Positions 1-6,705 of a stretch of 36,327 nucleotides of DNA are shown here, in pieces. The notes under the pieces are model-generated. The model was given only the letters and a program-made list of their open reading frames with translations. It searched no databases and was not told the origin of the DNA. This stretch comes from a virus: IMG/VR virus record IMGVR_UViG_3300020205_002432, positions 1-36,327 of that record, one strand, 5' to 3'. Each line of letters begins with the position of its first letter. Positions within the stretch are counted from its first letter, which is position 1. A program made the position numbers and the translations under genes.

Positions 1-313
1 AGTCCCCTGATGAAGTATAAGGGAGAAACACTTTAATACTTTTGACCCTGAACCATGGCGGGTCGTTAAAACAATTGAAAAAATGGTCGCTAGCAAATGC
101 GTTAATCTATATGTTAGCCACGGATATCCTTGCATACCCAACACGCTCATCCTATGAGTAGTGTAGAGGTTGACAGGACTGAAACGTGCACAAGCTCCCT
201 TAGACAACATCGCAATGGATTAACCACCAGCGGATAGTGTAGCGACATGCTATAGTTTAGGGTCAGGTGGTCGTGGTGACTTAAAATACCTGAGTGAGTA
301 AAAAAAGATAACC

Positions 314-327
314 GCAAATGCATTTGC
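314..327. repeat. 14-bp perfect palindrome
   Basis: GCAAATGCATTTGC reads the same on both strands and lies about 10 bp before a terminator hairpin. It could be a dimeric operator, but no gene start lies beside it, so the function is unknown. Confidence 0.5.
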
Positions 328-336
328 CAAGCTTTC

Positions 337-372
337 AAAAGCCCCAAGATTCGTTCTGGGGCTTTTGTTTTG
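337..372. terminator. Bidirectional intrinsic terminator
   Basis: A 10-bp stem AAAAGCCCCA / TGGGGCTTTT (337-346 and 357-366) is followed by a T-rich tract. A-rich and T-rich flanks on both sides allow termination in either direction. Confidence 0.85.
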
Positions 373-521
373 CCTGCGCCAGTGCAACGTCTACAATTTT
401 AGAGGTCTGCGCCATTTTACCAGTGCGAACGCAACTTGTCAAGTGTGAATTCTCAGTTCTGACCCTAAACCGTAACAATAAGCGCAATTTGTGGCACCCG
501 CGACCGATTGCGACAAGACGC

Positions 522-557
522 AAAAAAGCCCGATTAACGCAAGTTAAACGGGCTTTT
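522..557. terminator. Bidirectional intrinsic terminator for the minus-strand block
   Basis: The stem AAAAGCCCG...CGGGCTTTT with an inner GATTAAC/GTTAAAC extension has A and T tracts on both sides. It lies just beyond the 3' end of the leftward gene ending at 579, so it probably ends the whole leftward operon. Confidence 0.85.
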
Positions 558-578
558 GTGTTTATAGGGCTGATTTGC

Positions 579-890
579 TCAGTTTAGGGTCGATTCAGTC
601 AATTTAACTTCAATTAACTTAAGCACCTGCTTATTAACCTTTTCCAGCGATTCTAGGAGCTCTTCATCGCACCCTAGCAGCAGAGCAATGTGCTCGATAT
701 GAGCTGACTTCTTGATTGGTACCTCACCACGCTTGTTGACATACTGCTTTTTGGCATACACGCCCAGAGAGCTGAGCTTAGCTATTACACTGCGTTCTGG
801 AACATCTAATGTGCTAGCTAAGGTAGCTACAGGAATACCTGCTTTGTAATCTTCAATTAATTTGTCTGTAATTTCTTTTGTATATTTCAT
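579..890 (-). CDS. Small helix-turn-helix protein
   Basis: This 103-residue protein has an N-terminal HTH-like segment (about residues 8-45: IPVATLASTLDVPERSVIAKL) and a helical C-terminal half rich in Leu, Glu and Lys. It shares this layout, including the phrase 'GVYAKKQ/GVYVKKE' after the HTH and a C-terminal acidic-leucine helix, with the gene at 19230-19589, so the two look like paralogues. The start at 890 overlaps the upstream stop (ATGA), implying translational coupling; an upstream TTG at 902 is a poorer choice. It is last in the leftward operon. The likely role is a phage DNA-binding regulator; the target is unknown. Confidence 0.75.
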   Translation of the reverse strand: MKYTKEITDKLIEDYKAGIPVATLASTLDVPERSVIAKLSSLGVYAKKQYVNKRGEVPIKKSAHIEHIALLLGCDEELLESLEKVNKQVLKLIEVKLTESTLN

Positions 891-1669
891 TTTATTAACC
901 AAGGTAGTTCTTGCGAAGTATCTTTTAATACTAATGTTTCTTTTGACTCTGGCTTTTTAAATACTTCGTACTGTATTAATGGCTTCGGCATGTTATCCCA
1001 ATTTTTTGGGTCTAAAATCATTAGCTCGTGTCTGTGTGTAGGATGTGCTAACCAGTTTTGGCATAACATTGTTTGTGTTAATTTAGGTAGGTGACCAATT
1101 TCAGTATCCTGAATACCACTTAAACTCCAAGTAGTTTCACTAGGCTTTAGTTGACCTGCTTTAGTTCCCGATCTTTGTGTAAGTCCTTGATTTCTAATCT
1201 CCAGCAATCTATCTGACCCTAAATTGTCATAACTGCTATAATCTACCACAATTGCTTCTAAGAGGTCTCTATGAATAACATACTCTAGGTGATCTAAGCC
1301 CTGCCAAGCACTATAAGGTACTCCCTGATAAAGTTTAAACCCCGCTAAAATTAGTGGAGTTAGTATTGAATACTTAGGGTTAGCTATCTGCTTCTTTATC
1401 ATCTTCGATCGTTTAATTCTGCTCAGCTTCCACAATTCTTGCTGTTTAGGGTCACTGCAGTTGTGCTTTATAGTTGCTAAACAATCGATTTGACCACTGC
1501 TAGTAATCAACTCCCACCTGCCAAAGTTTGCAACAAGTTGGGGCAGCATCCAAGATTCGAAGCGATCGAGACGATTATCATCAGCCCACAAATCAAGTTG
1601 AGTTTGTTCCAGTTTAACGATATCTTTAAAGTCATTAGCGTATATATCTTGTTTTTTAATTTCAATCAT
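887..1669 (-). CDS. Conserved-looking phage protein of unknown function
   Basis: This 260-residue soluble protein has no motif I can assign. The C-terminal part (LTQTMLCQNWLAHPTHRHELMILDP spread, about residues 195-225) reads like a conserved core, as does the N-terminal FESWMLPQLVANFGRWEL segment. It has no signal peptide or membrane segment. It is transcribed leftward from a promoter at 1866-1895 across a roughly 200-nt leader containing a long folded element (1719-1838). Its stop overlaps the next gene's ATG. Confidence 0.8.
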   Translation of the reverse strand: MIEIKKQDIYANDFKDIVKLEQTQLDLWADDNRLDRFESWMLPQLVANFGRWELITSSGQIDCLATIKHNCSDPKQQELWKLSRIKRSKMIKKQIANPKYSILTPLILAGFKLYQGVPYSAWQGLDHLEYVIHRDLLEAIVVDYSSYDNLGSDRLLEIRNQGLTQRSGTKAGQLKPSETTWSLSGIQDTEIGHLPKLTQTMLCQNWLAHPTHRHELMILDPKNWDNMPKPLIQYEVFKKPESKETLVLKDTSQELPWLIK

Positions 1670-1718
1670 AATTTTTTAGTAATGGTGTTATTTTTAGATA
1701 CAATTATCCCAACTATTA

Positions 1719-1838
1719 AGTGGAATGTCATTATTGGCTTGACCCTAAATTGTGGAAAATAAGTAAATTATGGGGCCCTCGTTAAATCGTCCCATATTGA
1801 AATATTTCCACATTAGGCTAAGCCAATTGAATTCCACT
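1719..1838 (-). ncRNA. Long nested leader hairpin
   Basis: Four helices nest inside one another: AGTGGAAT 1719-1726 with ATTCCACT 1831-1838; TTGGCTT 1734-1740 with AAGCCAA 1820-1826; CCTAA 1744-1748 with TTAGG 1813-1817, then TGTGGAAA 1751-1758 with TTTCCACA 1805-1812; and ATGGG 1770-1774 with CCCAT 1791-1795. The element lies in the 5' leader between the promoter at 1866-1895 and the gene starting at 1669. One arm contains a GACCCTAAATTG word. It could be a cis-acting RNA or a stable small RNA. Confidence 0.6.
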
Positions 1839-1865
1839 AGTCTTAAACTTCATAAGTTATACTAA

Positions 1866-1895
1866 ATTATATCACATCGAGCAAATGAAGTGCAA
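1866..1895 (-). promoter_or_regulatory. Sigma70-type promoter (leftward)
   Basis: On the minus strand TTGCAC is followed after 18 bp by TATAAT. It drives the leader element and the 887-1669 gene. The -10 is preceded by GTGA, as in other promoters of this window. Confidence 0.8.
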
Positions 1896-1916
1896 GTTAA
1901 TTTTTTAGTGTGGAGA

Positions 1917-2216
1917 TTACTTAAGCAAAACATTTCTCTTTGTGATTATGTTGTTATTAGAAGCGGTCATGTTTATGTAATTTAGGTTCTCAAGCGCACT
2001 TACGATAGCTAGCAGGTCTTCTAGTTCATTAACTAAATCTTGTAAATTAGTAGTGTCTCTATCTGGATGTTTATTGTTGATGCCAAAACGCCTGATTTTG
2101 CTAACTGCCTGAATGCATTCAGCGGACTCTTCTTGCAGTTTGTCTAAGAGATAACTTATATGTTGTTCTTTGGACCTGTAGTTGATTAAGTCTTGCATTG
2201 GAGTGGTGTGCATCAT
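1917..2216 (-). CDS. MazG-like nucleotide pyrophosphohydrolase
   Basis: This 99-residue all-alpha protein carries the metal-binding signature of the MazG/dUTPase-like superfamily: LQEESAECIQAVSKIRRFG (about residues 28-46) followed by LVNELEDLLAIVSAL (about 61-75), giving the paired E-x-x-E and E-x-x-D motifs. The family hydrolyses NTPs or dNTPs to monophosphates with Mg2+. Here it probably adjusts nucleotide pools, alongside ThyX and the dATP/dGTP diphosphohydrolase-like gene at 9002. Two adjacent ATG codons begin the gene, overlapping the stop of the small membrane protein upstream. Confidence 0.8.
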   Translation of the reverse strand: MMHTTPMQDLINYRSKEQHISYLLDKLQEESAECIQAVSKIRRFGINNKHPDRDTTNLQDLVNELEDLLAIVSALENLNYINMTASNNNIITKRNVLLK

Positions 2217-2320
2217 AGTCTATTACCTATAACGACTAGTGCAATACCTAGAAAGACTGCTAAATTAGCTGCAACGGCAAGTGCTATGATAATGGCTAGC
2301 GCTTTTAAGTTTTCAATCAT
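2213..2320 (-). CDS. 35-residue single-span membrane protein
   Basis: This very short gene encodes MIENLKALAIIIALAVAANL and then a further hydrophobic stretch ending in a basic residue, so nearly all of it is one membrane helix. An AAGGA ribosome-binding site precedes the ATG, and the stop overlaps the MazG-like start. It is the first gene after the promoter at 2342-2370. Phage single-span peptides can act in lysis or superinfection exclusion, but nothing here fixes a role. Confidence 0.7.
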   Translation of the reverse strand: MIENLKALAIIIALAVAANLAVFLGIALVVIGNRL

Positions 2321-2341
2321 GTGTGTCCTTGTTAATACTTT

Positions 2342-2370
2342 ATTATAACACAAAAACAAATAGCCAGCAA
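2342..2370 (-). promoter_or_regulatory. Sigma70-type promoter overlapping a terminator
   Basis: On the minus strand TTGCTG is followed after 17 bp by TATAAT. The -35 box lies inside the 3' arm of the terminator stem at 2358-2393, so termination of one unit and initiation of the next share sequence. Confidence 0.75.
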
Positions 2371-2393
2371 GTCAAAAACTGTGCTGGCTATTT
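2351..2393 (-). terminator. Intrinsic terminator (leftward)
   Basis: A 12-bp perfect stem (AAATAGCCAGCA 2358-2369 with TGCTGGCTATTT 2382-2393) is followed on the minus strand by GTTTTTG. It sits right after the gene ending at 2397. Confidence 0.85.
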
Positions 2394-2396
2394 AAT

Positions 2397-2555
2397 TCAT
2401 TTAGGCTTTTTCTTTGGTTTAGGATAAGGCCATGCTTGCTCTTGCGGCAGTTTAGGGTCAAAGGTACCTGGCTTAGGTTTAGGCTGATTGTTAGGCAGCT
2501 TACTAGGTTCATTGATGTGTGTGATAGGTTTATTAGGGTCTGGTAGTTTAGCCAT
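2397..2555 (-). CDS. Small Pro/Lys-rich protein
   Basis: This 52-residue protein is dominated by Pro, Lys and Asn and ends in KPKKKPK, suggesting a disordered basic tail. I chose the ATG at 2555 because it overlaps the upstream stop (TAATG). An upstream in-frame TTG at 2585 would lie inside the preceding gene. No family is recognised. Confidence 0.65.
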   Translation of the reverse strand: MAKLPDPNKPITHINEPSKLPNNQPKPKPGTFDPKLPQEQAWPYPKPKKKPK

Positions 2556-2722
2556 TATGGTTTCTTTGATGTAGGGAATGGCCAAGCTGCTTGAATATCT
2601 TCTTTAGCTTGTGGCTCTGTTGGTTCTTGATAAGGTGCAACAGGCTCAATTTTATACCAGTACACAAATAGTGCAATAAATATTACTATTGCACAGATAA
2701 ATAACACAAGTTCAGTTGTCAT
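2555..2722 (-). CDS. Small membrane-anchored protein
   Basis: This 55-residue protein has an N-terminal membrane helix (about residues 4-22: ELVLFICAIVIFIALFVYW) and a Pro/Glu-rich soluble tail ending in TSKKP. It starts 2 bases after the stop of the 2725-3411 gene and ends coupled to the next gene. No family is recognised. Confidence 0.65.
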   Translation of the reverse strand: MTTELVLFICAIVIFIALFVYWYKIEPVAPYQEPTEPQAKEDIQAAWPFPTSKKP

Positions 2723-2724
2723 AA

Positions 2725-3411
2725 TTAATCCCATAAGTTTTCATAATATCTGCCAAACAGTCTAAAGCCGTTTGAGATACGATTCTGTTCTACCTGCATA
2801 CCTTCATAGTCACATTTATAAGTGTCTTTAGGTCCGCTAATAAGTCGGTGCATAGTAGGCTTGCCATTCTCATCCCAAGCACTAGGCTCACTGCTCCAGT
2901 CATGCTCACCGCTGCTGTACTTATCTTGCCAAGTACCATCACGTTTTGCTGTGAAAGCAAAGATCATTTCGTTAAGAACCCAGTCCCAACGAAGAAAGTG
3001 ATTCTCATCAGTGTCCCACTCTTCCTTTAGTGGCGGAGCACTAGTACTTTTGAGGTTGTCAGGTACATCCGCATCATCAACGTAGGGCGCTCCGTGCTTC
3101 GTGGCTTGAAGCTGAACAAGCATTGGCACAATAATATGTGAAAGAGTATGATCCATTGACCAAGTATCGTACTTGTCGATTACAACATACATCTGACGAC
3201 TGCGTTTAGACTCAATCCAGTTACAAACTTTGTTGAGTGTGCTATCGCTACCATCCTTGTTCTCAGCAAGCCAAGTGCCAAAACGGTGAACAAAGTCAGG
3301 TTTAGACTTCATGCCATACTCATCCTTGGTATCTTTAGCCCAAAAGCAAAGCATTTCAGCAATCTGATAAGGGCCAATCCAGGAATGGTATTTGCCGATT
3401 TTAACTTTCAT
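2725..3411 (-). CDS. Conserved phage protein, unknown function
   Basis: This 228-residue soluble protein has a central segment QMYVVIDKYDTWSMDHTLSH followed by IIVPMLVQLQ, which I associate with an uncharacterised family found in several large phages. The N-terminus (KIGKYHSWIGPYQIAEMLCFW) is aromatic-rich. The ATG at 3411 follows a TTGGAG ribosome-binding site; an upstream ATG at 3423 overlaps more of the neighbour and has no comparable site. The function is unknown. Confidence 0.8.
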   Translation of the reverse strand: MKVKIGKYHSWIGPYQIAEMLCFWAKDTKDEYGMKSKPDFVHRFGTWLAENKDGSDSTLNKVCNWIESKRSRQMYVVIDKYDTWSMDHTLSHIIVPMLVQLQATKHGAPYVDDADVPDNLKSTSAPPLKEEWDTDENHFLRWDWVLNEMIFAFTAKRDGTWQDKYSSGEHDWSSEPSAWDENGKPTMHRLISGPKDTYKCDYEGMQVEQNRISNGFRLFGRYYENLWD

Positions 3412-3724
3412 TAAGTTCTCCAAATAATTGTTTATAGTAGCCGTCTAAATTTAACTCAGCACGATCAAATACTTCTGCAGGACTGGTAAGTTCAGGATCT
3501 AGACCCTCAACCGCACAAGCCCAATCACTAAGAATACAACGAGTTTCATTACTAATGCTACGAGCACCCATTTTATATGCTTGACGCATAAAATTATCTA
3601 ATACGTCTACATCAGTATTAAAACTACGCATAGCAACCATACAACGATTACTACCTTCTTGTGGATAAGGCTCTTCATAGAACCATTTAATAAATTCTCT
3701 GTCAAGATTGTAAGGACGTGTCAT
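3401..3724 (-). CDS. Unknown small protein
   Basis: This 107-residue acidic soluble protein is taken from the ATG at 3724, right after the preceding gene's stop (TAAAATG). A longer frame with a hydrophobic N-terminus is just read-through into the neighbouring gene. No recognised motif. It overlaps the next gene by 11 bp. Confidence 0.7.
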   Translation of the reverse strand: MTRPYNLDREFIKWFYEEPYPQEGSNRCMVAMRSFNTDVDVLDNFMRQAYKMGARSISNETRCILSDWACAVEGLDPELTSPAEVFDRAELNLDGYYKQLFGELNES

Positions 3725-3725
3725 T

Positions 3726-4034
3726 TTATTCAATCGGAGTAATAAATTTAAAAACCTGAGTAGCAATATTGCCATTACGAATACTGCCACGATAGTTTGT
3801 AGCATCGTCTAACTCTACTTCATAAAGTGTAATTATTTTAGCAGTATCATGATAAAATATTTGTACGTCTGTGTGCATTATAAGCTCTTTAAGATTAGCC
3901 TCTAGTGCATTAGGCAACGCAGGAGGATTTAATTTTGATAACTGTGCATCTCTAACATTGATAACTGTACCAGTAAATAGACCTTCAATAGCCTGAATAT
4001 TAACTCTAGTACCTATATTAATAGTTTCTGCCAT
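3726..4034 (-). CDS. Small beta-barrel-like protein, paralogue of its neighbour
   Basis: This 102-residue protein begins with a KOW/SH3-like pattern (IGTRVNIQAIEGLFTGTVINV, about residues 6-26). The adjacent upstream gene 4034-4261 has the same pattern (INTKVIIELPEGEFTGTIIG), pointing to tandem duplication and divergence. The role is unknown; small beta-barrels often bind nucleic acid or protein. Confidence 0.7.
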   Translation of the reverse strand: MAETINIGTRVNIQAIEGLFTGTVINVRDAQLSKLNPPALPNALEANLKELIMHTDVQIFYHDTAKIITLYEVELDDATNYRGSIRNGNIATQVFKFITPIE

Positions 4035-4261
4035 TATATCTCCAATTTACTAACATCAATTTTAACAATACTTTTAGGTACTATAACTGCTTTTGCCCCT
4101 ACTTCTAAATTAGGGTATATGCTAGGGTTGTCTAAAGCTATAAAACATTTCTGTTCTCTAGCTTGAGTACCACTTCCTATAATAGTACCAGTAAACTCCC
4201 CTTCGGGCAATTCAATAATTACCTTGGTATTTATTGGTATATCAAAAACTATTGAGTCCAT
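4034..4261 (-). CDS. Small beta-barrel-like protein
   Basis: This 75-residue, mostly beta-forming protein (VIIELPEGEFTGTIIGSG then FIALDNPS) matches the pattern of the gene at 3726-4034. Its start overlaps the upstream gene's stop by one base. No known family is recognised. Confidence 0.7.
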   Translation of the reverse strand: MDSIVFDIPINTKVIIELPEGEFTGTIIGSGTQAREQKCFIALDNPSIYPNLEVGAKAVIVPKSIVKIDVSKLEI

Positions 4262-4527
4262 TAAGTTACTCCAAACTGTTGTTTTATATCAAAAGTACGA
4301 TAAAGATGATTAGTAATCTTAGCATCGACACAATTTACTACACCTAAATCATGTGTAGTTATTGCACAATGTTGAGCATTAGCAGAACCAATCTCATCTA
4401 TTACATCTTTGATAATTAAATAAGCAAACTTTTCAATAGCTTCTTTTTCATATATACCTAAATGATCCCAACACCCTTGTGCTGTTAGTCCTGCTAAATA
4501 CATACAGTGTTCAATTCGTTTGTTCAT
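4261..4527 (-). CDS. Unknown small protein
   Basis: This 88-residue soluble protein (MNKRIEHCMYLAGLTAQ...) starts at 4527, inside the 3' end of the gene at 4511-4657, after a GGACAAAACAAA leader. A longer frame extending to 4608 would run through that gene in another frame and is less likely. No family is recognised. Confidence 0.65.
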   Translation of the reverse strand: MNKRIEHCMYLAGLTAQGCWDHLGIYEKEAIEKFAYLIIKDVIDEIGSANAQHCAITTHDLGVVNCVDAKITNHLYRTFDIKQQFGVT

Positions 4528-4657
4528 TTTGTTTTGTCCATTTAAATAATTTATAATAGTATTTGAACTGAATCGGGTAGTGTTCAAAGTTGGGTAGTTT
4601 ATCACCATATTCTGCTATCATACTATTGTAAATTTCTAAGGCTTCTTCATCAGTCAT
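4511..4657 (-). CDS. 48-residue unknown protein
   Basis: This short gene (MTDEEALEIYNSMIAEYGDK...) overlaps the end of its upstream neighbour by 8 bp and the start of its downstream neighbour by 17 bp. It fills what would otherwise be a gap in a tightly packed operon. It is rich in Tyr and charged residues, and soluble. Confidence 0.65.
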   Translation of the reverse strand: MTDEEALEIYNSMIAEYGDKLPNFEHYPIQFKYYYKLFKWTKQNEQTN

Positions 4658-4883
4658 CTACTAATCCTAATGTTAGTGGACTATGGTCTAAGTATAGTCC
4701 ATCATAAAAATATGCGTCTTGGTCACAAATAGTAACCTGCAAGTCGCTGTGGTTTAAATCATAGTCTACATACGAAAAGTCTGTACCAGAACTATACACA
4801 CGAAATACAATTTTAGGTGCATTGTCATCAATGAACACAGGAATTAAAATTCCTGTTGTACCGTTTGCTGAAACTGCTTTCAT
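4650..4883 (-). CDS. Unknown small protein
   Basis: This 77-residue acidic protein is probably beta-rich (TTGILIPVFIDDNAPKIVFRV). It overlaps the gene on each side by a few bases. No recognised motif. Confidence 0.7.
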   Translation of the reverse strand: MKAVSANGTTGILIPVFIDDNAPKIVFRVYSSGTDFSYVDYDLNHSDLQVTICDQDAYFYDGLYLDHSPLTLGLVDD

Positions 4884-5071
4884 GAATAAACTCCCGACGC
4901 ATGATGCATTAAATAATCGTATACTTTATTCAAATCTTGTTTAGACATTTGCTCTGGTGTTATATTATCAAACGCTAAGTTAGTGCTTGTCCACCATTTA
5001 CAAGCCATTTGTTTACCTACTAGTGCAACGACTAATACTTGACAACGCTTTAACATTTGGTCATTTGTCAT
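4880..5071 (-). CDS. Unknown small protein
   Basis: This 63-residue helical protein (MTNDQMLKRCQVLVVALVGK..., then ITPEQMSKQDLNKVYDYLMHH) starts at 5071, overlapping the preceding stop (TTAATG). Both ends are coupled by overlap to neighbours. No family is recognised. Confidence 0.7.
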   Translation of the reverse strand: MTNDQMLKRCQVLVVALVGKQMACKWWTSTNLAFDNITPEQMSKQDLNKVYDYLMHHASGVYS

Positions 5072-5274
5072 TAATATGCTCCAGTACTATTATCAATAGC
5101 ATGACAAATTTCAGGCAAAAAGTTTTGTAATACTTTGTCCAAATCACCATCACCATGCTTTTGCGTATTACGCACAGCTTGATAAATATCATCCAGTAAT
5201 GCAAGATATTGTTCTGCATTAAGATAAATACGTGCTTGTTCAGCACTTTCACATTTAATTGTAATATCAAACAT
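5071..5274 (-). CDS. Unknown small protein
   Basis: This 67-residue protein (MFDITIKCESAEQARIYLNA...) is taken from the ATG at 5274, preceded by GGCGGAG. The in-frame upstream extension is a hydrophobic read-through of the 5267-5473 gene in another frame and is not credible. An overlapping frame at 5061-5270 is also a shadow. Confidence 0.7.
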   Translation of the reverse strand: MFDITIKCESAEQARIYLNAEQYLALLDDIYQAVRNTQKHGDGDLDKVLQNFLPEICHAIDNSTGAY

Positions 5275-5473
5275 ATTTAACATCTCCGCCTTTAGAATTA
5301 ATACCAACCAGATCACGCATATTATAAATAGGCACATAATTAGATTTGTGCATAGGTACGACAGTATGTTTGTGAGCACGAGCACGCAGCTCGCCACACT
5401 CCATACAAAAATGAATACCTAAAGCCCAACGACCTTTAGCAACAGATTGTCCACAACTAACGCAATTATACAT
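5267..5473 (-). CDS. Small zinc-ribbon-like protein
   Basis: This 68-residue protein has two CxxC pairs in the N-terminal half (YNCVSCGQ and HFCMECGE, about residues 4-28), which should form a zinc ribbon. The rest is basic and aromatic. Nucleic-acid binding is plausible but unproven. An AAGGTTCTCC-complement site (GGAGAACC) precedes the ATG. Confidence 0.75.
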   Translation of the reverse strand: MYNCVSCGQSVAKGRWALGIHFCMECGELRARAHKHTVVPMHKSNYVPIYNMRDLVGINSKGGDVKYV

Positions 5474-5490
5474 AAGGTTCTCCAGTTAAA

Positions 5491-5506
5491 TTATAATATA
5501 TTATAA
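5491..5506. repeat. 16-bp AT palindrome with -10-like boxes
   Basis: TTATAATATATTATAA is a perfect palindrome just upstream of the gene starting at 5473. It contains TATAAT-like sequence on both strands, so it may include a -10 box, although no good -35 is at the right distance. A GACCCTAAACCG word (5514) follows 8 bases to the right. Confidence 0.45.
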
Positions 5507-5530
5507 CTGAAAAGACCCTAAACCGCAATA

Positions 5531-5902
5531 TTAAGATTGTCGACCTAATTTAATTAACTGTTCAGTAAGAAAATGAATTCGTTTCTTATAATGATTAACT
5601 GCTTGGCGTTGACCTGGAAGCCACTCTGGACTTAATACAAGCGCTAACTCTTCGTGTGGCGTAACTAATATAGTTTTTAGTGTATCGTCACGCCATCGTA
5701 ATTTTTCACAGAATATAGTAACTATCTCAGGTTTAAAAGTGTCTAGATTAATTTCGTCTATATCTTCTAAGTGCAGTTCTTCAGGAGGCATGTATACTGC
5801 TACACGAGCACCACCTTGTTTCTCCATTTGGTCTAGTAACCATTGTGGTAGATCTAAAATAGTTATCGGCTCAAAGTCCGTTGTGTAAAGTACTACTTGC
5901 AT
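5531..5902 (-). CDS. Conserved phage protein, unknown function
   Basis: This 123-residue soluble protein begins MQVVLYTTDFEPITILDLPQ and continues WLLDQMEKQGGARVAV, a pattern I have seen in uncharacterised proteins of other phages. The C-terminal half is Leu-rich and amphipathic. It overlaps the AbrB-like gene upstream by 32 bp. Confidence 0.7.
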   Translation of the reverse strand: MQVVLYTTDFEPITILDLPQWLLDQMEKQGGARVAVYMPPEELHLEDIDEINLDTFKPEIVTIFCEKLRWRDDTLKTILVTPHEELALVLSPEWLPGQRQAVNHYKKRIHFLTEQLIKLGRQS

Positions 5903-6053
5903 CTTTTTTCCTTAAAGTGTACGAACCATCTTTATTATCCGTCCAGTCGATAGTATCGTCAATTTCCCAGCCTAATTCATCCCACAACTCGTCAGGAATC
6001 CTAAAGTACATTTCACCACTAGGATCCATCTCAATCGTTGTTTGGTACATCAT
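5871..6053 (-). CDS. AbrB/MazE-like protein
   Basis: This 60-residue protein has the swapped-hairpin pattern of the AbrB superfamily: FRIPDELWDELGWEIDDTID (about residues 17-36) followed by GSYTLRKK. Such proteins dimerise and bind DNA as transition regulators or antitoxins. No toxin gene is recognisable next to it; its neighbours are ThyX and an unknown gene. The start overlaps the thyX end by 23 bp. Confidence 0.65.
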   Translation of the reverse strand: MMYQTTIEMDPSGEMYFRIPDELWDELGWEIDDTIDWTDNKDGSYTLRKKDASSTLHNGL

Positions 6054-6705
6054 TAAAAAATGCTTTCATGGTTACGGGAGCAATTATACGTAAGTCTTCT
6101 AAAATTTTACAAGCAATGTCTCTATGTTCACGTTGCGTACTTGGGTCTAGTCGTTGCTTTAAGTAAAATATCCAGCTACGCATACTACCATTCATGTACA
6201 TTCTGCTCATGGTTAAACCTTCAGGCAAAATGGCACGGGCTTGCTCTTTAGCAATACCTAAACTAAGTGCATAATCATAGTTTTCTTGAGCTTTTTTCAT
6301 AATGCCAGATTGTAACTGTTCCCACTGATAAGCAATACGCCTATCATCATCACTATCATGAAGGTTTAATTGCACGCTGTTTTGACGATTTTTAGGGTCT
6401 TGCAAACGTGCTTCTCTATGCACGAATTCGCCTAATTCGGTTACATCAGCATATCGCTGTGAAAATTCTTGAAAACTAAATGATCTATGGCGTAAAATTT
6501 GACGACCAATGTCACGTGTAGTATTAATCTCTACACATACATTAGCCATTTCAAAAGGACTAGTATGTCCTTCACGCATCATATACTGTAGTAATCCCGC
6601 AATTTTTTCATTAGTTTGATTGTCAGGATTACTTACTCTAGCCATATAAGCTATTTGTTTATCAATATCGGGCGTTGCCCATACTATTTTTACACTTTGT
6701 GTCAT
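6031..6705 (-). CDS. thyX: Flavin-dependent thymidylate synthase ThyX
   Basis: This 224-residue protein makes dTMP from dUMP with methylene-tetrahydrofolate, using FAD and NADPH. The diagnostic RHR-x7-S motif is present (R72-H-R74 ... S82 in RHRSFSFQEFSQRY). The length fits the family, which forms FAD-binding tetramers. It is coupled to the upstream metallophosphatase by an ATGA overlap. With the MazG-like and dNTP diphosphohydrolase-like proteins it suggests active remodelling of deoxynucleotide pools during infection. Confidence 0.95.
   Translation of the reverse strand: MTQSVKIVWATPDIDKQIAYMARVSNPDNQTNEKIAGLLQYMMREGHTSPFEMANVCVEINTTRDIGRQILRHRSFSFQEFSQRYADVTELGEFVHREARLQDPKNRQNSVQLNLHDSDDDRRIAYQWEQLQSGIMKKAQENYDYALSLGIAKEQARAILPEGLTMSRMYMNGSMRSWIFYLKQRLDPSTQREHRDIACKILEDLRIIAPVTMKAFFNDVPNND

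Larger units (their letters stand above)
1..578. other. Non-coding left-edge region
   Basis: I see no convincing gene in this stretch. Short open frames exist but lack ribosome-binding sites and family resemblance. It contains a GACCC/GGGTC hairpin (44-67), an 8-bp GCAAATGC at about 93-101 that can pair with GCATTTGC at 320-327, a 14-bp perfect palindrome (314-327), two GACCCTAAA words (256-264 on minus, 461-469 on plus) and two hairpin terminators. It may hold regulatory RNA, or the end of a transcription unit entering from the left. Confidence 0.6.

Noticed and set aside
7-28. CTGATGA ... GAGAAAC resembles the hammerhead ribozyme core
   Set aside because: There is no stem II between CTGATGA and GAAA and no matching stems I and III, so the core cannot fold.
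318-587. 89-codon open frame on the plus strand
   Set aside because: It runs through two terminator hairpins, lacks a ribosome-binding site and has unnatural composition for this phage.
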